DNA of 64,000 nt from an uncultured Planctomycetota bacterium (lineage in GTDB: Bacteria > Planctomycetota > Brocadiia > CAIUPP01): the NCBI GenBank assembly GCA_903901045.1, contig CAIUPP010000088.1, positions 39,488 to 103,487 of the forward strand. Reading direction: 5' to 3'. Positions 13,771 through 22,442 of the stretch are shown piece by piece. A program made the translations under genes and the position numbers. Position 1 is the stretch's first letter, and each line of letters starts with the position of its first letter. The notes beneath the pieces were generated by a model. The model was not told where the DNA came from and made no database searches. It saw nothing but the letters and a program-made list of their open reading frames with translations.

Positions 13771-13798
13771 ATTATACCAAAACCGGCGTCTATTTCAA
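13771..13798 (-). promoter_or_regulatory. sigma70-type promoter for tRNA-tuf operon
   Basis: Minus strand: TTGAAA (13798-13793), 16-nt spacer, TATAAT (13776-13771). The -10 is perfect. Predicted start near 13764, about 28 nt before tRNA-Thr(TGT). Confidence 0.8.
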
Positions 13799-13887
13799 CC
13801 CATCCCGGACCACGAAAAACAAAACTCCCCCGCCTGACGCGACAACTCGTCAGGAGTTCACGCCAACTTTGCAGCCGGGGAACCGCC

Positions 13888-13953
13888 CGATTAGCTTGCC
13901 ATGCGCGAGCGCCAACGAACCGATTGGCTTGCCATGAGCGAGTGCCAACGAGT
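13888..13953. repeat. 33-bp tandem duplication
   Basis: Two adjacent 33-bp units (13888-13920 and 13921-13953), both of the form CGATTxGCTTGCCATGxGCGAG..., match at 28 of 33 positions by my count. They lie between the tRNA-tuf promoter and tRNA-Arg. There is no spacer and no further copy. Confidence 0.7.
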
Positions 13954-13957
13954 CGAA

Positions 13958-14034
13958 TGGCACCCCCTGTAGGATTCAAACCTACGACCTTCGGCTTCGG
14001 AGGCCGACGCTCTATTCAGCTGAGCTAAGGGGGC
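13958..14034 (-). tRNA. trnR: tRNA-Arg (CCG anticodon)
   Basis: Acceptor GCCCCCT pairs with AGGGGGT (one G-U pair); anticodon loop CTCCGAA gives CCG, reading CGG codons; T-loop TTTGAAT; CCA encoded. It lies 220 bp upstream of the tuf-cluster tRNAs and probably has its own promoter. Confidence 0.95.
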
Positions 14035-14074
14035 GCTTGATGCAACCGGCGTCCACTTCAGGGAGTTAGATGGT

Positions 14075-14103
14075 AACATACCCGCGACCCACATGCAAGC
14101 CAA
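14075..14103 (-). promoter_or_regulatory. Possible promoter for tRNA-Arg
   Basis: Minus strand: TTGGCT (14103-14098), 17-nt spacer, TATGTT (14080-14075). Two mismatches in each box. Predicted start near 14068, about 34 nt before the tRNA. Confidence 0.4.
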
Positions 14104-14108
14104 CAAAT

Positions 14109-14143
14109 GAATAGCGAATGAGGAATGGCCAAATGCGAATTGC
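14109..14143. repeat. Degenerate heptanucleotide tandem repeat
   Basis: Five 7-mers in a row: GAATAGC, GAATGAG, GAATGGC, CAAATGC, GAATTGC. Same 7-bp period as at 8477 and 33798 but a different unit. The rest of the tRNA-Arg to lipoprotein gap (14144-14350) shows no gene. Confidence 0.6.
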
Positions 14144-14350
14144 CGACATAACGGCGGTCGCCTTTGCGCTGCGTAAATCGAATAGTGGTTCACTTTGGCG
14201 CGGCGTCATAACGAGGCGCGCGGCGACGAAGCAACCCCTGGGGGCCACAGGAGCCAATGAGTCGCACCAACCGCGCTGTCGTTCCCGCGGTTAATGCGCT
14301 CGCAATGACTTCCTGCGCAAGTGAACCACTCCCGTAAATCGCATTCACGG

Positions 14351-14378
14351 TTGACAAGCCCGGCTCTTCTGTTAGAAT
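14351..14378 (+). promoter_or_regulatory. sigma70-type promoter for lipoprotein gene
   Basis: TTGACA (14351-14356), 16-nt spacer, TAGAAT (14373-14378). Perfect -35 and one mismatch in the -10. The expected start near 14385 leaves a 50-nt leader before the lipoprotein gene at 14436. Confidence 0.75.
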
Positions 14379-14435
14379 ACGCTGACTCAGTCTGGTGGTG
14401 TTGAACTAATTTCCATCTACGGGAGGAGGGCTCAT

Positions 14436-14957
14436 ATGAAATCGCGTATCGCGCTGTTCTGCGCTGCTCTGTTCGGGAGCGTGGTTCTCTGGGGATGCGC
14501 CCCGAAGCCGGCCACGACCTACGATGTCGCGCGCAATCTGGATGACGGCAAGCAGTACAAAGAAGCCATCGCCAAGTACGACGAGTACATGAAGGCGAAC
14601 CCCACCAGCGCCCTGGTCCCCTTCGCCATGTACTTCGAAGGCGTCTGCTACGAAAACCTCTTCGACAAGCAGAACGCGATGGACAGCTACAAGAAGGCCG
14701 TCACGCAGTATCCGCAGACCGACCCGGGCCAGTGGGCCAAGTTGGCGATGGATGATCTCGACAAGCGCACTCTCGTGGCGCCGACCACAACCACCACCAC
14801 GATGAAGCCCAAGCCGACCACCACCACGACGATGAAGCCGACGACGACCACGACTCATCCGAAGCCGACCACGACGACGACCGCCAAGCCCAAGCCGACG
14901 ACGACCACGGCGAAGCCGGTCACCACGACGACAACCCTGAAGACGGTGCCGAAGTAA
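14436..14957 (+). CDS. TPR-like lipoprotein with Thr/Lys/Pro-rich tail
   Basis: A 173-aa predicted lipoprotein. The signal peptide runs to a lipobox LWGC with C21 as the lipidated residue. Residues about 29-110 look like two TPR/BamD-type helical pairs (KQYKEAIAKYDEYMKANP, NAMDSYKKAVTQYPQ). From residue 113 the protein is almost only T, P and K, with repeated TTTTT-K-P blocks, probably an extended, possibly O-modified linker into the periplasm or wall. GGAGGAGG precedes the ATG; a promoter and a strong terminator frame it as a single-gene unit. Function unknown; a scaffold role is a guess. Confidence 0.85.
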   Translation: MKSRIALFCAALFGSVVLWGCAPKPATTYDVARNLDDGKQYKEAIAKYDEYMKANPTSALVPFAMYFEGVCYENLFDKQNAMDSYKKAVTQYPQTDPGQWAKLAMDDLDKRTLVAPTTTTTTMKPKPTTTTTMKPTTTTTHPKPTTTTTAKPKPTTTTAKPVTTTTTLKTVPK

Positions 14958-14975
14958 TACCACCTTCCGGTCCGC

Positions 14976-15018
14976 AAAGGCCCGGCCCCGCGTAACGGGG
15001 TCGGGCCTTTCTCTTTTT
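14976..15018 (+). terminator. Rho-independent terminator
   Basis: The stem AAAGGCCCGGCCCCG pairs with CGGGGTCGGGCCTTT around the loop CGTAA, followed by CTCTTTTT. A 15-bp stem and a T-rich tail make this a strong terminator for the lipoprotein gene. Confidence 0.9.
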
Positions 15019-15043
15019 GCCTCCCCCCTCTCTTGCTGCATGT

Positions 15044-15073
15044 TTGCGCGCGCGAAAAGCTTTCTGCTATAGT
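15044..15073 (+). promoter_or_regulatory. Extended -10 promoter candidate
   Basis: TTGCGC (15044-15049), 18-nt spacer, TATAGT (15068-15073), preceded by TGC to give an extended -10. It would drive the membrane protein gene at 15157 with a leader of about 75 nt. Confidence 0.55.
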
Positions 15074-15156
15074 TGCCCGCGCTCCGGCCGCAATCGCTCG
15101 GACTCACACCGGAGCGGCGCGCTTGAGACAACCTGTTTCTCTGGAAGTAATGGGGA

Positions 15157-17490
15157 ATGCGCCGCTGCCTCATCCTCTATGGATTGACATGCGTCGTCAC
15201 GCTGACGCTGCTGGCGCGGGAGATCGCTCTCCTGTTCGGCGGCGTTGAACTCATTCCCGTCATCGCGCTCGGGGCATGGCTGTTGCTGACCGGCCTGGGC
15301 TGCGGCCTGATGGGAAGGCTCGCGGCCGCGCGGCGGCCCGGCGCTTCAACCTTCGCGCTCTTCCTGGCGCTCAGCGGCCTCCTCGCCCCCCTCACACTGC
15401 TCCTGGTCCGCTTCGCGCCGCGATGCTGGACGCTTCCTCACGACGGCCTCGGCCCGTTGCTCCTGCTCAGCTTCGGCGCGCTTCTGCCCATCGGGCTGGC
15501 CGGCGGGTTCCTCGTGGCCCTCGCGTTCATCATCGGACTCCGGGGAGGGCAGCGGACCAACGCCGCCGTTTCGGAGGTCGCGGGCTTCACCGCCGCCGGG
15601 GCGTTTCTCGGCGGGCTGCTGGTCACCTTCGTGCTCCCGGACCTGAGCGACATGCAGGTGCTGGCGGGCGTCGCCTCGCTGCACTGTCTGGCGGCGTTCT
15701 TCGTCTGGTTCAACGCCCCGCGCCGCACGGAACTGGGCTGGCTGTTCATCCCGCTGGTCGTCACCTGCGCCATCGTCGCCGCCACCTCCATCGGGCCTGT
15801 GCTCGATTTCCTCCTGCAGGCCGGCCTTTATCCGGGGCGCGTGTTGCGCGCGTCCGAGGAGTTGCCGGCGGGGCGCGTGCAGGTGGTGCTCACCCCCGCG
15901 CGCACGGAGTACTACCTCAACGGCGCGCAGGTCGGCGCGCAGGGAGATGCCGCGCCGGTCGAAGCGCGCACGCTCACCGCGCTGCTGGCCCACCCCGCGC
16001 CGCGGCGATTGCTGATCCTGGGGGCCACGCCGAACGACGCGCTGGCGACGGCGCTCAAGCTGCCCTGGCTGCAGGTGGACTTCCTGCCGCTGGATGAGGA
16101 GATTGCGCAGACCGCGAAGCGCTGCGCCCCGCCCGCGCTGCAACCCACGCTGGACTCCCGCCGCATCCGGTTCCTCTGGCGGCTGGATGCCGCGCTCTAT
16201 CTTCAGCAGGCGCGCGGCGCGTATGACGTCATCTGCATGGAGCTTCCCGCCGAAGCGCCCGCCGCTTTCTCGCGATGCATGACCGCGCGATTCTTCAGCC
16301 TGGCCCACCGCGCGCTGACCGACGGGGGAGTTTTCGCGCTGACGGTTTCAGGACGCGGCGTCGAGCCGGACCCGGCGGCCCTCAGCGCCGCCGCCTCCCT
16401 CGCGCGGACGATGGCCGCCTCTTCCGCGACGCTCGTCCCGCTTCGGATGGGTGGAGCGATTCTGCTGCTCAGCACGCCTCAGCGCCTTGCCCGCCTCCCC
16501 GCCGCCGCCGACCTGTCCGCCCGCATGAACAGATGGAACGTGCGCGGGACGGCCTTGCGGGATGCCGACCTTCAGCGCGCGCTGGACCCGAAGCAATTGC
16601 AGCAATTGGCGGGGCAGTTCAAGAACACCCCGGCATCGCTCGGTACGGCGCAGCGCCCCCTCCCCTACCGTTTGGCCGACGCCGGGTGGGCGCGGTCGCT
16701 CCAGGCCAGAGGCATCGGCGCGCTGGCGACGCTGCAGCGAATGGACTTCTTCTCTGTGCTGATCGCGCTGTTGCTCCTGGCCGGCGCGCTGGCGCTGTGG
16801 GCGGCTTTCGCGGGGGATTCACTGCGCGTCGCCTTGCCGGCGTCGCTGTTCTGCTCGGGAGCGGCCGCGGCGATGACGGCAGCGGCTGGTTTCCTGATGC
16901 TCCTGGCGCAGTGGGGAGGCGCGGCTCCCGAACTGGGGCTGCTGATCGGGACCGTCGTGGCGGGCGCGGGACTGGGCGTTCTTATCGGGGAGCGGATGCC
17001 GGAGGGGGAACGCCCCTCGCGCGCGCTCCTCTTGCTGGGGGTGGCGCAGGCGGTTTGCGCAGCGCTCGGCGGCGCGGCATGGCTCCTGATCCCGCTGCTG
17101 GGACCGGCCTCCGTGCACCTTGTGGGACTGAGCCTGCTGCTGGGAATCAGTTGTCTGGGGGGAGCGCTCTTCGGGGCGAACCTGCCGCTGTTCATCTCCA
17201 TGGCGGGCGGAGCGGACGCCTCCACGGGAGGGCGCAAGGCGCTCGGCGCATTCGCCTGGAGTTGCTTCGGCGCGGGACTCGGCGCGCTCTTGTGCGGAAC
17301 GCTGCTCGCGCCGCTGCTGGGGCCTGCGCGCGCCGGCTTTGCCGCCGCGCTCCTCGCGCTGGCGGCGCTGCCTGCTACGGCGCTGGCGTTCCTGAAGGGG
17401 AGGCCGGAACCGGGATATCGTCAATCTTCTGCACCCGGTACCCGCGCGGCTCAATCGGTTCGAACCACTTATCTGGGACGTCTTCGTTAA
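15157..17490 (+). CDS. Membrane-embedded spermidine-synthase-like protein
   Basis: A 777-aa protein with three parts: about six hydrophobic segments (residues 1-220), a soluble Rossmann-type region resembling spermidine synthase (residues about 225-430, with RRLLILGATPNDALATALKLP and VDFLPLDEEIAQTAKR), and a second membrane region (residues about 525-750). Fused MFS/spermidine-synthase-like proteins have this layout. The canonical GGGDG of true spermidine synthases is replaced by GATPND, so aminopropyl transfer is uncertain. The gene runs 116 bp into the 3' end of the convergent lipoprotein gene, so its last 35 residues are a late extension. Confidence 0.75.
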   Translation: MRRCLILYGLTCVVTLTLLAREIALLFGGVELIPVIALGAWLLLTGLGCGLMGRLAAARRPGASTFALFLALSGLLAPLTLLLVRFAPRCWTLPHDGLGPLLLLSFGALLPIGLAGGFLVALAFIIGLRGGQRTNAAVSEVAGFTAAGAFLGGLLVTFVLPDLSDMQVLAGVASLHCLAAFFVWFNAPRRTELGWLFIPLVVTCAIVAATSIGPVLDFLLQAGLYPGRVLRASEELPAGRVQVVLTPARTEYYLNGAQVGAQGDAAPVEARTLTALLAHPAPRRLLILGATPNDALATALKLPWLQVDFLPLDEEIAQTAKRCAPPALQPTLDSRRIRFLWRLDAALYLQQARGAYDVICMELPAEAPAAFSRCMTARFFSLAHRALTDGGVFALTVSGRGVEPDPAALSAAASLARTMAASSATLVPLRMGGAILLLSTPQRLARLPAAADLSARMNRWNVRGTALRDADLQRALDPKQLQQLAGQFKNTPASLGTAQRPLPYRLADAGWARSLQARGIGALATLQRMDFFSVLIALLLLAGALALWAAFAGDSLRVALPASLFCSGAAAAMTAAAGFLMLLAQWGGAAPELGLLIGTVVAGAGLGVLIGERMPEGERPSRALLLLGVAQAVCAALGGAAWLLIPLLGPASVHLVGLSLLLGISCLGGALFGANLPLFISMAGGADASTGGRKALGAFAWSCFGAGLGALLCGTLLAPLLGPARAGFAAALLALAALPATALAFLKGRPEPGYRQSSAPGTRAAQSVRTTYLGRLR

Positions 17491-18373
17491 TCTTGATGTT
17501 GGTCAGTTCCACCGTCAGCATCACCCGGTCGCGCGGCCAGAGCAGCATCACCTGCGCGGGCATGAGCACGCGCCCCTTCGGCTTCCTGATCTCCACCGGC
17601 GCGTAGTTGGCGAAGCGCGCCTCGGCGATGATCCTCCCGGCCCCGTCGAAAATCTGATGCACCGAAAGGGTCAGGTCTTCGCGGTTGAACCAGACTTTGG
17701 AGAAGATGCGTTCCGGCGAATCCTCCCGGAGGAAGGTGACGACGTAGAAGTCCGGCCAGGTCTCCATGTACGTCACGATGCCCGGCATGAGCACCTCGTC
17801 GGTGAACAACAGGTCCCAGATATCCTGCGGGCGTATGGAGAGGACATCCGCGCGGCGCGGCGCAACGCGCTGCGATTCGCCGACGTAAATCACTCCGCGC
17901 TTGTCCACGGTCTGCTCGCGCGTCGTGGTGGGCAAGCTCATCCAGAAAGCGTCGTTCTTCCCGATCAACTTCAAGTTCATATCCAGCCCGACGACCGTGC
18001 CGGTGAGATAGACGTCGCGCTCCCCCGCTTCGCCGCGTTTCATCTTCAGCGCCGCGTTCACCTGGCCGCGCTCGAAAATCTTGTTGTAATCCTTCCCGGC
18101 CTTCATGCGCACATTGTCGGCCATTGTCGCGGGCAGGACCACCGATTCGTTGTACGCCCAGGCCTGAGCGTTCGCCGTGATGGAATGAATCTGGACCGCC
18201 CGTTCCTCGATGGTCAGTAGCAGCATCGCGCGCGTCGCTTCCATCCGCGCGGGAGGCGCAACGACGCTCGGAGCCAACTGGGCGCCGCGGAGCCAGGCGC
18301 AGCCGCTCAGCAGCGTCGCCAGCAGCGCGCACGCCAGAGCCATCCCCCATCGCCGCTCATTCAGGACCCCCAT
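17375..18373 (-). CDS. Predicted lipoprotein, LolA/DUF4292-like
   Basis: A 332-aa protein starting MGVLNERRWGMALACALL with lipobox LLSGC (C25). The body is beta-rich with alternating hydrophobic strands (VYLTGTVVGLDMNLKLIG, PDFYVVTFL, VWFNREDLTLSVHQIFD), which is compatible with a LolA-fold lipoprotein of the DUF4292 type; that is inference from pattern. An upstream in-frame ATG at 18451 was not used, because it gives 26 charged residues before the signal peptide. The Cys-rich gene 18448-18939 lies 74 bp upstream on the same strand and may be co-transcribed. The 3' end overlaps the convergent membrane gene by 116 bp. Confidence 0.65.
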   Translation of the reverse strand: MGVLNERRWGMALACALLATLLSGCAWLRGAQLAPSVVAPPARMEATRAMLLLTIEERAVQIHSITANAQAWAYNESVVLPATMADNVRMKAGKDYNKIFERGQVNAALKMKRGEAGERDVYLTGTVVGLDMNLKLIGKNDAFWMSLPTTTREQTVDKRGVIYVGESQRVAPRRADVLSIRPQDIWDLLFTDEVLMPGIVTYMETWPDFYVVTFLREDSPERIFSKVWFNREDLTLSVHQIFDGAGRIIAEARFANYAPVEIRKPKGRVLMPAQVMLLWPRDRVMLTVELTNIKINEDVPDKWFEPIEPRGYRVQKIDDIPVPASPSGTPAP

Positions 18374-18447
18374 CGCATGCCTGCCTTTCGTAAAGAAGCT
18401 CCGCCGGCGCAAGGAATGACTTCGTTCTCGGCCCGGCGGTTCCCCGC

Positions 18448-18939
18448 TCACGCAATCTTGGTATTCAGTATCTGCCCGATCTCCTCGGTCACCTGCTGAA
18501 TCTGCTCCTCATTCAGGTCGGGATCGGCCACGTGGTAATCGCTCTGGCTCAGGGCGTCGCGCAGGATCAGCATCGCGCCCGCCTCCGTGCGCTTGAACTC
18601 GATGAACTTCAGCGCCTTCTTCCGCATCAACAGCAGCGCCAGGACGTAGCGGAAGTTCTTCTTCAGCGGCTCATCCTGCCCCTCCAGCTTGCGGAAGAAC
18701 TCCAGGACGATCTCGTCGTCCACGAAGCGCTTCACCGGCGCGTCCTTCTTGGGAATGCGCGTCTGCCAGTGGCTGAAGATGGCGGCGCGATCCTGCTGGC
18801 TCCAGCAGCCGTTGCAGAAATCGCGGCGGAGAAATGCCGTCTGCTCGTCATAGAGGGCGGAAAAGATTTCCTGCTCTTCGACGAAGGATTGCTTGCAGGC
18901 GCTGCAGGCGAGGGCGTTGCTTCCTACTTCCCAGTCCAT
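18448..18939 (-). CDS. Conserved-type hypothetical protein with two CxxC pairs
   Basis: A 163-aa cytoplasmic protein. The N-terminal third contains C12xxC15 and C42xxC45 (ACSACK and FCNGCW), a likely zinc-binding knuckle. The rest is helical and charged, with a C-terminal LNEEQIQQVTEEIGQIL helix. The ATG at 18939 is preferred; the frame opens at 19035, but the extra 32 residues look like non-coding translation. I do not recognise a function. It sits upstream of the lipoprotein 17375-18373. Confidence 0.7.
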   Translation of the reverse strand: MDWEVGSNALACSACKQSFVEEQEIFSALYDEQTAFLRRDFCNGCWSQQDRAAIFSHWQTRIPKKDAPVKRFVDDEIVLEFFRKLEGQDEPLKKNFRYVLALLLMRKKALKFIEFKRTEAGAMLILRDALSQSDYHVADPDLNEEQIQQVTEEIGQILNTKIA

Positions 18940-19053
18940 AGTGCTTTCCGACAACGCAGGGGGAAACGTCAAAGCGACCTTCATTATATACGGTGGCGGG
19001 ATTCTGTCAATGACAACGCGAAGAACCCGGCGCAAAGTTCGCCCGGAACGCCG

Positions 19054-20268
19054 TCACCGCCTGCTCGCCAGCACGGCCTTCAGCCACGCAAACAGCGCGT
19101 CCGCGACCTGGCGCTGGCCCGATGTCACAGGGTGCGCATTCGATTGCCGGCTTCCGGCCTGGTCGCTATGCACATTCCACGGTCCGCTGACGGTCGGATA
19201 CCCGTGCGCGCAGTCGAGGTTGATATCCACCGGCACAACCCAGATGCGTTCTTTCTCCCGCCCCTGGTAGCGGGCGAGGATGCCCTCAGCCAGCCAGCGT
19301 TGATTGCGCTTATGCTGCCAGCGCGTCTTCATGCATCCATAGCTGATCCCGAAGACATTCTGCTCGACCGGCGAAGGGATCTGCGGAAGGATCCCCACCT
19401 GCGTCTTCCCATCGAAATCCAGCACCATCTCAATCAACTTGTCATAGAAACCCAGCACCTGTTCAACGGTTGCGTCAATGGTCTGATCGGTATCGAAGAA
19501 GACATCGTTGCCGCCCAGAAAGATCGTCGCGAAATCGGGCGCTTTGCCCTCGCTGAACTCCCGGCAATAGCGCGCGAAGTCTAGTCTGGGCGATCCTTTC
19601 GCGTCGGGATACAGGAAAGGACTGCCGCGCCGGGTGTGGTCGCCGGGGATTGCGCTCCCCTGGGTCACGAAGCGCTCCGCCGACCATCCGCCGTAACCTT
19701 CATGGCAATTTTCCGGACGCGCCGGGTCCGGCTGATTGCCGCCGATCAGCCTCAACCGGGGATTGCCCGGCGACTTGCACAGCTCCAGCAGATGCCCCGT
19801 GTAGCTATTGAGCGCATGCGTAATGCTATCCCCAATGCAAAGCAACGAGATGGCCTTGCCGCTCCCCGCGTCCGCCGGTACGACGTGCACGAGGGAACGC
19901 CCCCGCGCGACCACCGCGTTCGATTCATCCACCACCTCAATCTGTATCGAGTAGTCCCCGGCCTCTTCTGGTTTCGGCGTCCATGTCCATCGCTCCGATA
20001 GCGCCATCCCCTTGCCGGGGTCATCCCGTTCCTTCCGTTGGGCCGGGCAGGACGCATCGAAGACGTAATTCGCCGGGTTGATCGCCACGACCACGTTGTC
20101 GAAGTAAATATTGCATTCCATTCCGGCGACGGCATAGATATTTTCCGGCAGCGCCAGCCGCACCTTGCCCGGAAAATCAGGCCTGTCCCCTTGCGGGGGT
20201 GGGATGTTCTTGTCTGCCAAGAGTACTTCCTTCAATTGGAACCATCGAAATCGGAGACATAATACCAT
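19054..20268 (-). CDS. SGNH/GDSL-family hydrolase
   Basis: Up to 404 aa. Residues about 140-150 give block I CIGDSITHAL with the catalytic Ser, then GGNDVF (block III) and NAHPVTSGQ near the C-terminus for the catalytic His. The Asp usually three residues before this His is absent (SNAH). The N-terminal 130 residues form a beta-rich domain containing NIYFDNVV. The start is uncertain: ATG 20268, or TTG 20220, which has AAGGA 5-10 nt upstream and removes a region matching the dispersed GACATAATAC repeat. No clear signal peptide is seen. The likely substrates are esters or acetylated sugars, but this cannot be told from the sequence. Confidence 0.75.
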   Translation of the reverse strand: MVLCLRFRWFQLKEVLLADKNIPPPQGDRPDFPGKVRLALPENIYAVAGMECNIYFDNVVVAINPANYVFDASCPAQRKERDDPGKGMALSERWTWTPKPEEAGDYSIQIEVVDESNAVVARGRSLVHVVPADAGSGKAISLLCIGDSITHALNSYTGHLLELCKSPGNPRLRLIGGNQPDPARPENCHEGYGGWSAERFVTQGSAIPGDHTRRGSPFLYPDAKGSPRLDFARYCREFSEGKAPDFATIFLGGNDVFFDTDQTIDATVEQVLGFYDKLIEMVLDFDGKTQVGILPQIPSPVEQNVFGISYGCMKTRWQHKRNQRWLAEGILARYQGREKERIWVVPVDINLDCAHGYPTVSGPWNVHSDQAGSRQSNAHPVTSGQRQVADALFAWLKAVLASRR

Positions 20269-20287
20269 TTTCCAGCACGAGCAAGGT

Positions 20288-21367
20288 TCACTTGGCTGCA
20301 TCCTTGGCCGGTTCGGCCGGCGTGGCAGGCATGGCTTTGTCAGCCTTGAGTTTCTCGGCGCGAGCCTGGGCGAGTTCTTCCAGCCGAGTGATGATCTGCT
20401 TCTCGTCCATCGGCGGGAAGAATTTCTCGTTGCGGTATCCACCGGGCAAGTCCTGTCGCGTGCCGTCGGGACGAACCATTAGCGCAGCTACCACAGGAGA
20501 CGAGACCTCTTGCGACGTAACGATCTCTCCCGTATAGGCGTCCCAACAGGTAGCGGCATCGACGGTGCTTGCCCCGTCCGCTCTCGGTCTGCCATACTCC
20601 CAACACACCATGTCGCGTCCCAAGTCGTGCAAGAGGCGAAGCTTGAAAACGGGCTCAATGGCGCCGCAGTAAATCGGTGCGGCTTTCTCGAAGAGAATCT
20701 TCTTGTCGAGCAGACTTGGCTGAAGAGGCGGAACGGCTTGACAATGCAGGAAGCATCGTGTCACTTGTCCTGTGGTTAGACTGACATCAACCCCAATAGA
20801 CTTCTCGTTACGAAAGTCCGGATGGATTGTCGAATACCCACGCAAGCAATAGGTATCGTCCAACACGCTGTAATCGTCGCGTTCGAGAGACTCTCGCTCC
20901 TTAGCCCGGGGCATGAGTCGCAGAAGCGCCTCTTCAGCTAGGACGGCGGCTCGCTTTTCATCAAGTTCTCGTCTTACCTGACCGGGGAGCAGTCCCCGGC
21001 GCGGTCTCAACAGCATCCACATCCTAGGCTCGGGAAACGAAAGGGTAATCTCCCCGATCGAAGTGCGCAGTATGGTAATGGGCAAGGATCCTCGCCTCGG
21101 CCGCACATCCCAAACGTCTTTAGCGCGCCACGATTCGAAGGACTGCTCGATAGCGTCCCGCGGAGTTTCGGGAAAGGCAGCCACGAAGAAGCGCACCGCC
21201 GCATCGGCGATGTCGTTGCGCACCTCCGGGGGAACGCGCACGGAGACGACGTAGTCCGGGTTGCTTCCGGGGTTTACCGCAGGGGTCGGCTCCTGCGCCA
21301 AGAGGGGCACGCAAAGAAGCCCGCAGAGCAGCAGGACAACAAACGCAGGAGGGGATTGTCCGGACAT
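20288..21367 (-). CDS. Secreted protein of unknown function
   Basis: A 359-aa protein with an N-terminal signal peptide (MSGQSPPAFVVLLLCGLLCV, then AQE cleavage). The mature part has FNR-free repeats of the kind SLTTGQVTRCF and CWDAYTGEIVTSQE, reminiscent of PepSY-type domains. It ends in a charged helix and a Pro/Ala-rich tail. ATG 21367 is chosen because GAGGA lies 7 nt upstream; ATG 21385 is the alternative. It sits 19 bp upstream of the SGNH hydrolase and 57 bp downstream of a second secreted protein of similar size. Codon use is less GC-rich than flanking genes. Confidence 0.65.
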   Translation of the reverse strand: MSGQSPPAFVVLLLCGLLCVPLLAQEPTPAVNPGSNPDYVVSVRVPPEVRNDIADAAVRFFVAAFPETPRDAIEQSFESWRAKDVWDVRPRRGSLPITILRTSIGEITLSFPEPRMWMLLRPRRGLLPGQVRRELDEKRAAVLAEEALLRLMPRAKERESLERDDYSVLDDTYCLRGYSTIHPDFRNEKSIGVDVSLTTGQVTRCFLHCQAVPPLQPSLLDKKILFEKAAPIYCGAIEPVFKLRLLHDLGRDMVCWEYGRPRADGASTVDAATCWDAYTGEIVTSQEVSSPVVAALMVRPDGTRQDLPGGYRNEKFFPPMDEKQIITRLEELAQARAEKLKADKAMPATPAEPAKDAAK

Positions 21368-21423
21368 GACAGTTTCCTCACTCATGGCCGCGCGCGGCGC
21401 AGCGGGATGGATAGCGGAGTATC

Positions 21424-22365
21424 TTAAAATGGTTCTTCATATTCCACGGAGAGGTACTCATGCCTGATCGCCTGAACTTGAATTGATAAGCTGTCTCCGT
21501 TGGCCGTCGGAACGCTGAGATAGTAGAAAGGCTGAAGGTAGCCCGAAACTCCCGCGCCTCCACCATAGACAAGCTCCATGTGGCCTATCTTTCCACATAA
21601 TTCGTGGTCTCCATCGAATGTTTCAACCTCAACAATTCGTCCTTCCCCCCTGTTGACGGCGGCAATCGCTTCCTCCGGAGTCAGCACAGGATAGTCAGCC
21701 ACAAAGCAGAGTTCAGACCAATCTATCAGGATGCTTCGCAGCGTACCGTCGGGTGAAATATCTACAAGGATTCTGTCGCCAGTCAGGCGGTACGGCAAAT
21801 TGGCGAGCCGGCGTTCGAAAAGGACCGTGTAACAACCGTTCCCTCTTCGATTGTCCAGAACTCGACTTGCTTCAAGTTCTCCATAGTTAAGGTGATACTC
21901 CGTCAACAAGCCCCTGGCTTGAGTTTGAACCTGCGCAATAGCCACGGCGGCATCGGCGTATTCGCGCTTGTTCACAAAAGCTCTGTTCGTAATGTCTATG
22001 ACATGGTTGTCTCGGTCGAATTCCACCAAGAGCGTACCGGGGCCGACCTTCACAAACGTGGAAGCCCCAATGTTCTCAATTGATGCGGCTTTCTTGTCAA
22101 AGACGCAGTCAATAAAAGTCTTAACAAACCGCTTCGAGAAGTCCGGCCGAACCACACGAAACAGGGGCAAGGTATCCGTCTTCAAGGAAGGAAGTCTCAG
22201 GCCTTCAGCCTGTTCGAGCTTGAATGTGAATGACTGCTCCACTTTGTCGGGAGCCGATCCACTTCGGAGAATATAGGGCAAATTCGGGGGCAGAGGTTTG
22301 TTCTGGCACAGAGATTCGCTTTCTATGAGCAATAGCATACTAAGCAATGTTACGAATATGCGCAT
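21424..22365 (-). CDS. Secreted protein of unknown function
   Basis: A 313-aa protein with a short signal peptide (MRIFVTLLSMLLLIESESLC). The mature part contains VLTPEEAIAAVNRGEG, a helix typical of PepSY or YcdB-like modules, and a beta-rich C-terminus (GYLQPFYYLSVPTANGD). GGAGATG gives a good ribosome-binding site. This and the following gene have visibly lower GC than their surroundings and share the layout signal peptide plus PepSY-like repeats, so they may be paralogues or a transferred pair. Confidence 0.6.
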   Translation of the reverse strand: MRIFVTLLSMLLLIESESLCQNKPLPPNLPYILRSGSAPDKVEQSFTFKLEQAEGLRLPSLKTDTLPLFRVVRPDFSKRFVKTFIDCVFDKKAASIENIGASTFVKVGPGTLLVEFDRDNHVIDITNRAFVNKREYADAAVAIAQVQTQARGLLTEYHLNYGELEASRVLDNRRGNGCYTVLFERRLANLPYRLTGDRILVDISPDGTLRSILIDWSELCFVADYPVLTPEEAIAAVNRGEGRIVEVETFDGDHELCGKIGHMELVYGGGAGVSGYLQPFYYLSVPTANGDSLSIQVQAIRHEYLSVEYEEPF

Positions 22366-22442
22366 GGCATCTCCTTCCAGCCACTATCACTTGAGATATC
22401 CAAAACCGGGGGGATAGCGGATCTGTGGTGAAAATCGGGAAA

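Noticed and set aside
13888-13953. Direct repeat considered as a CRISPR array
   Set aside because: Only two adjacent 33-bp copies exist, with no spacers and no cas genes nearby; it is a simple tandem duplication.
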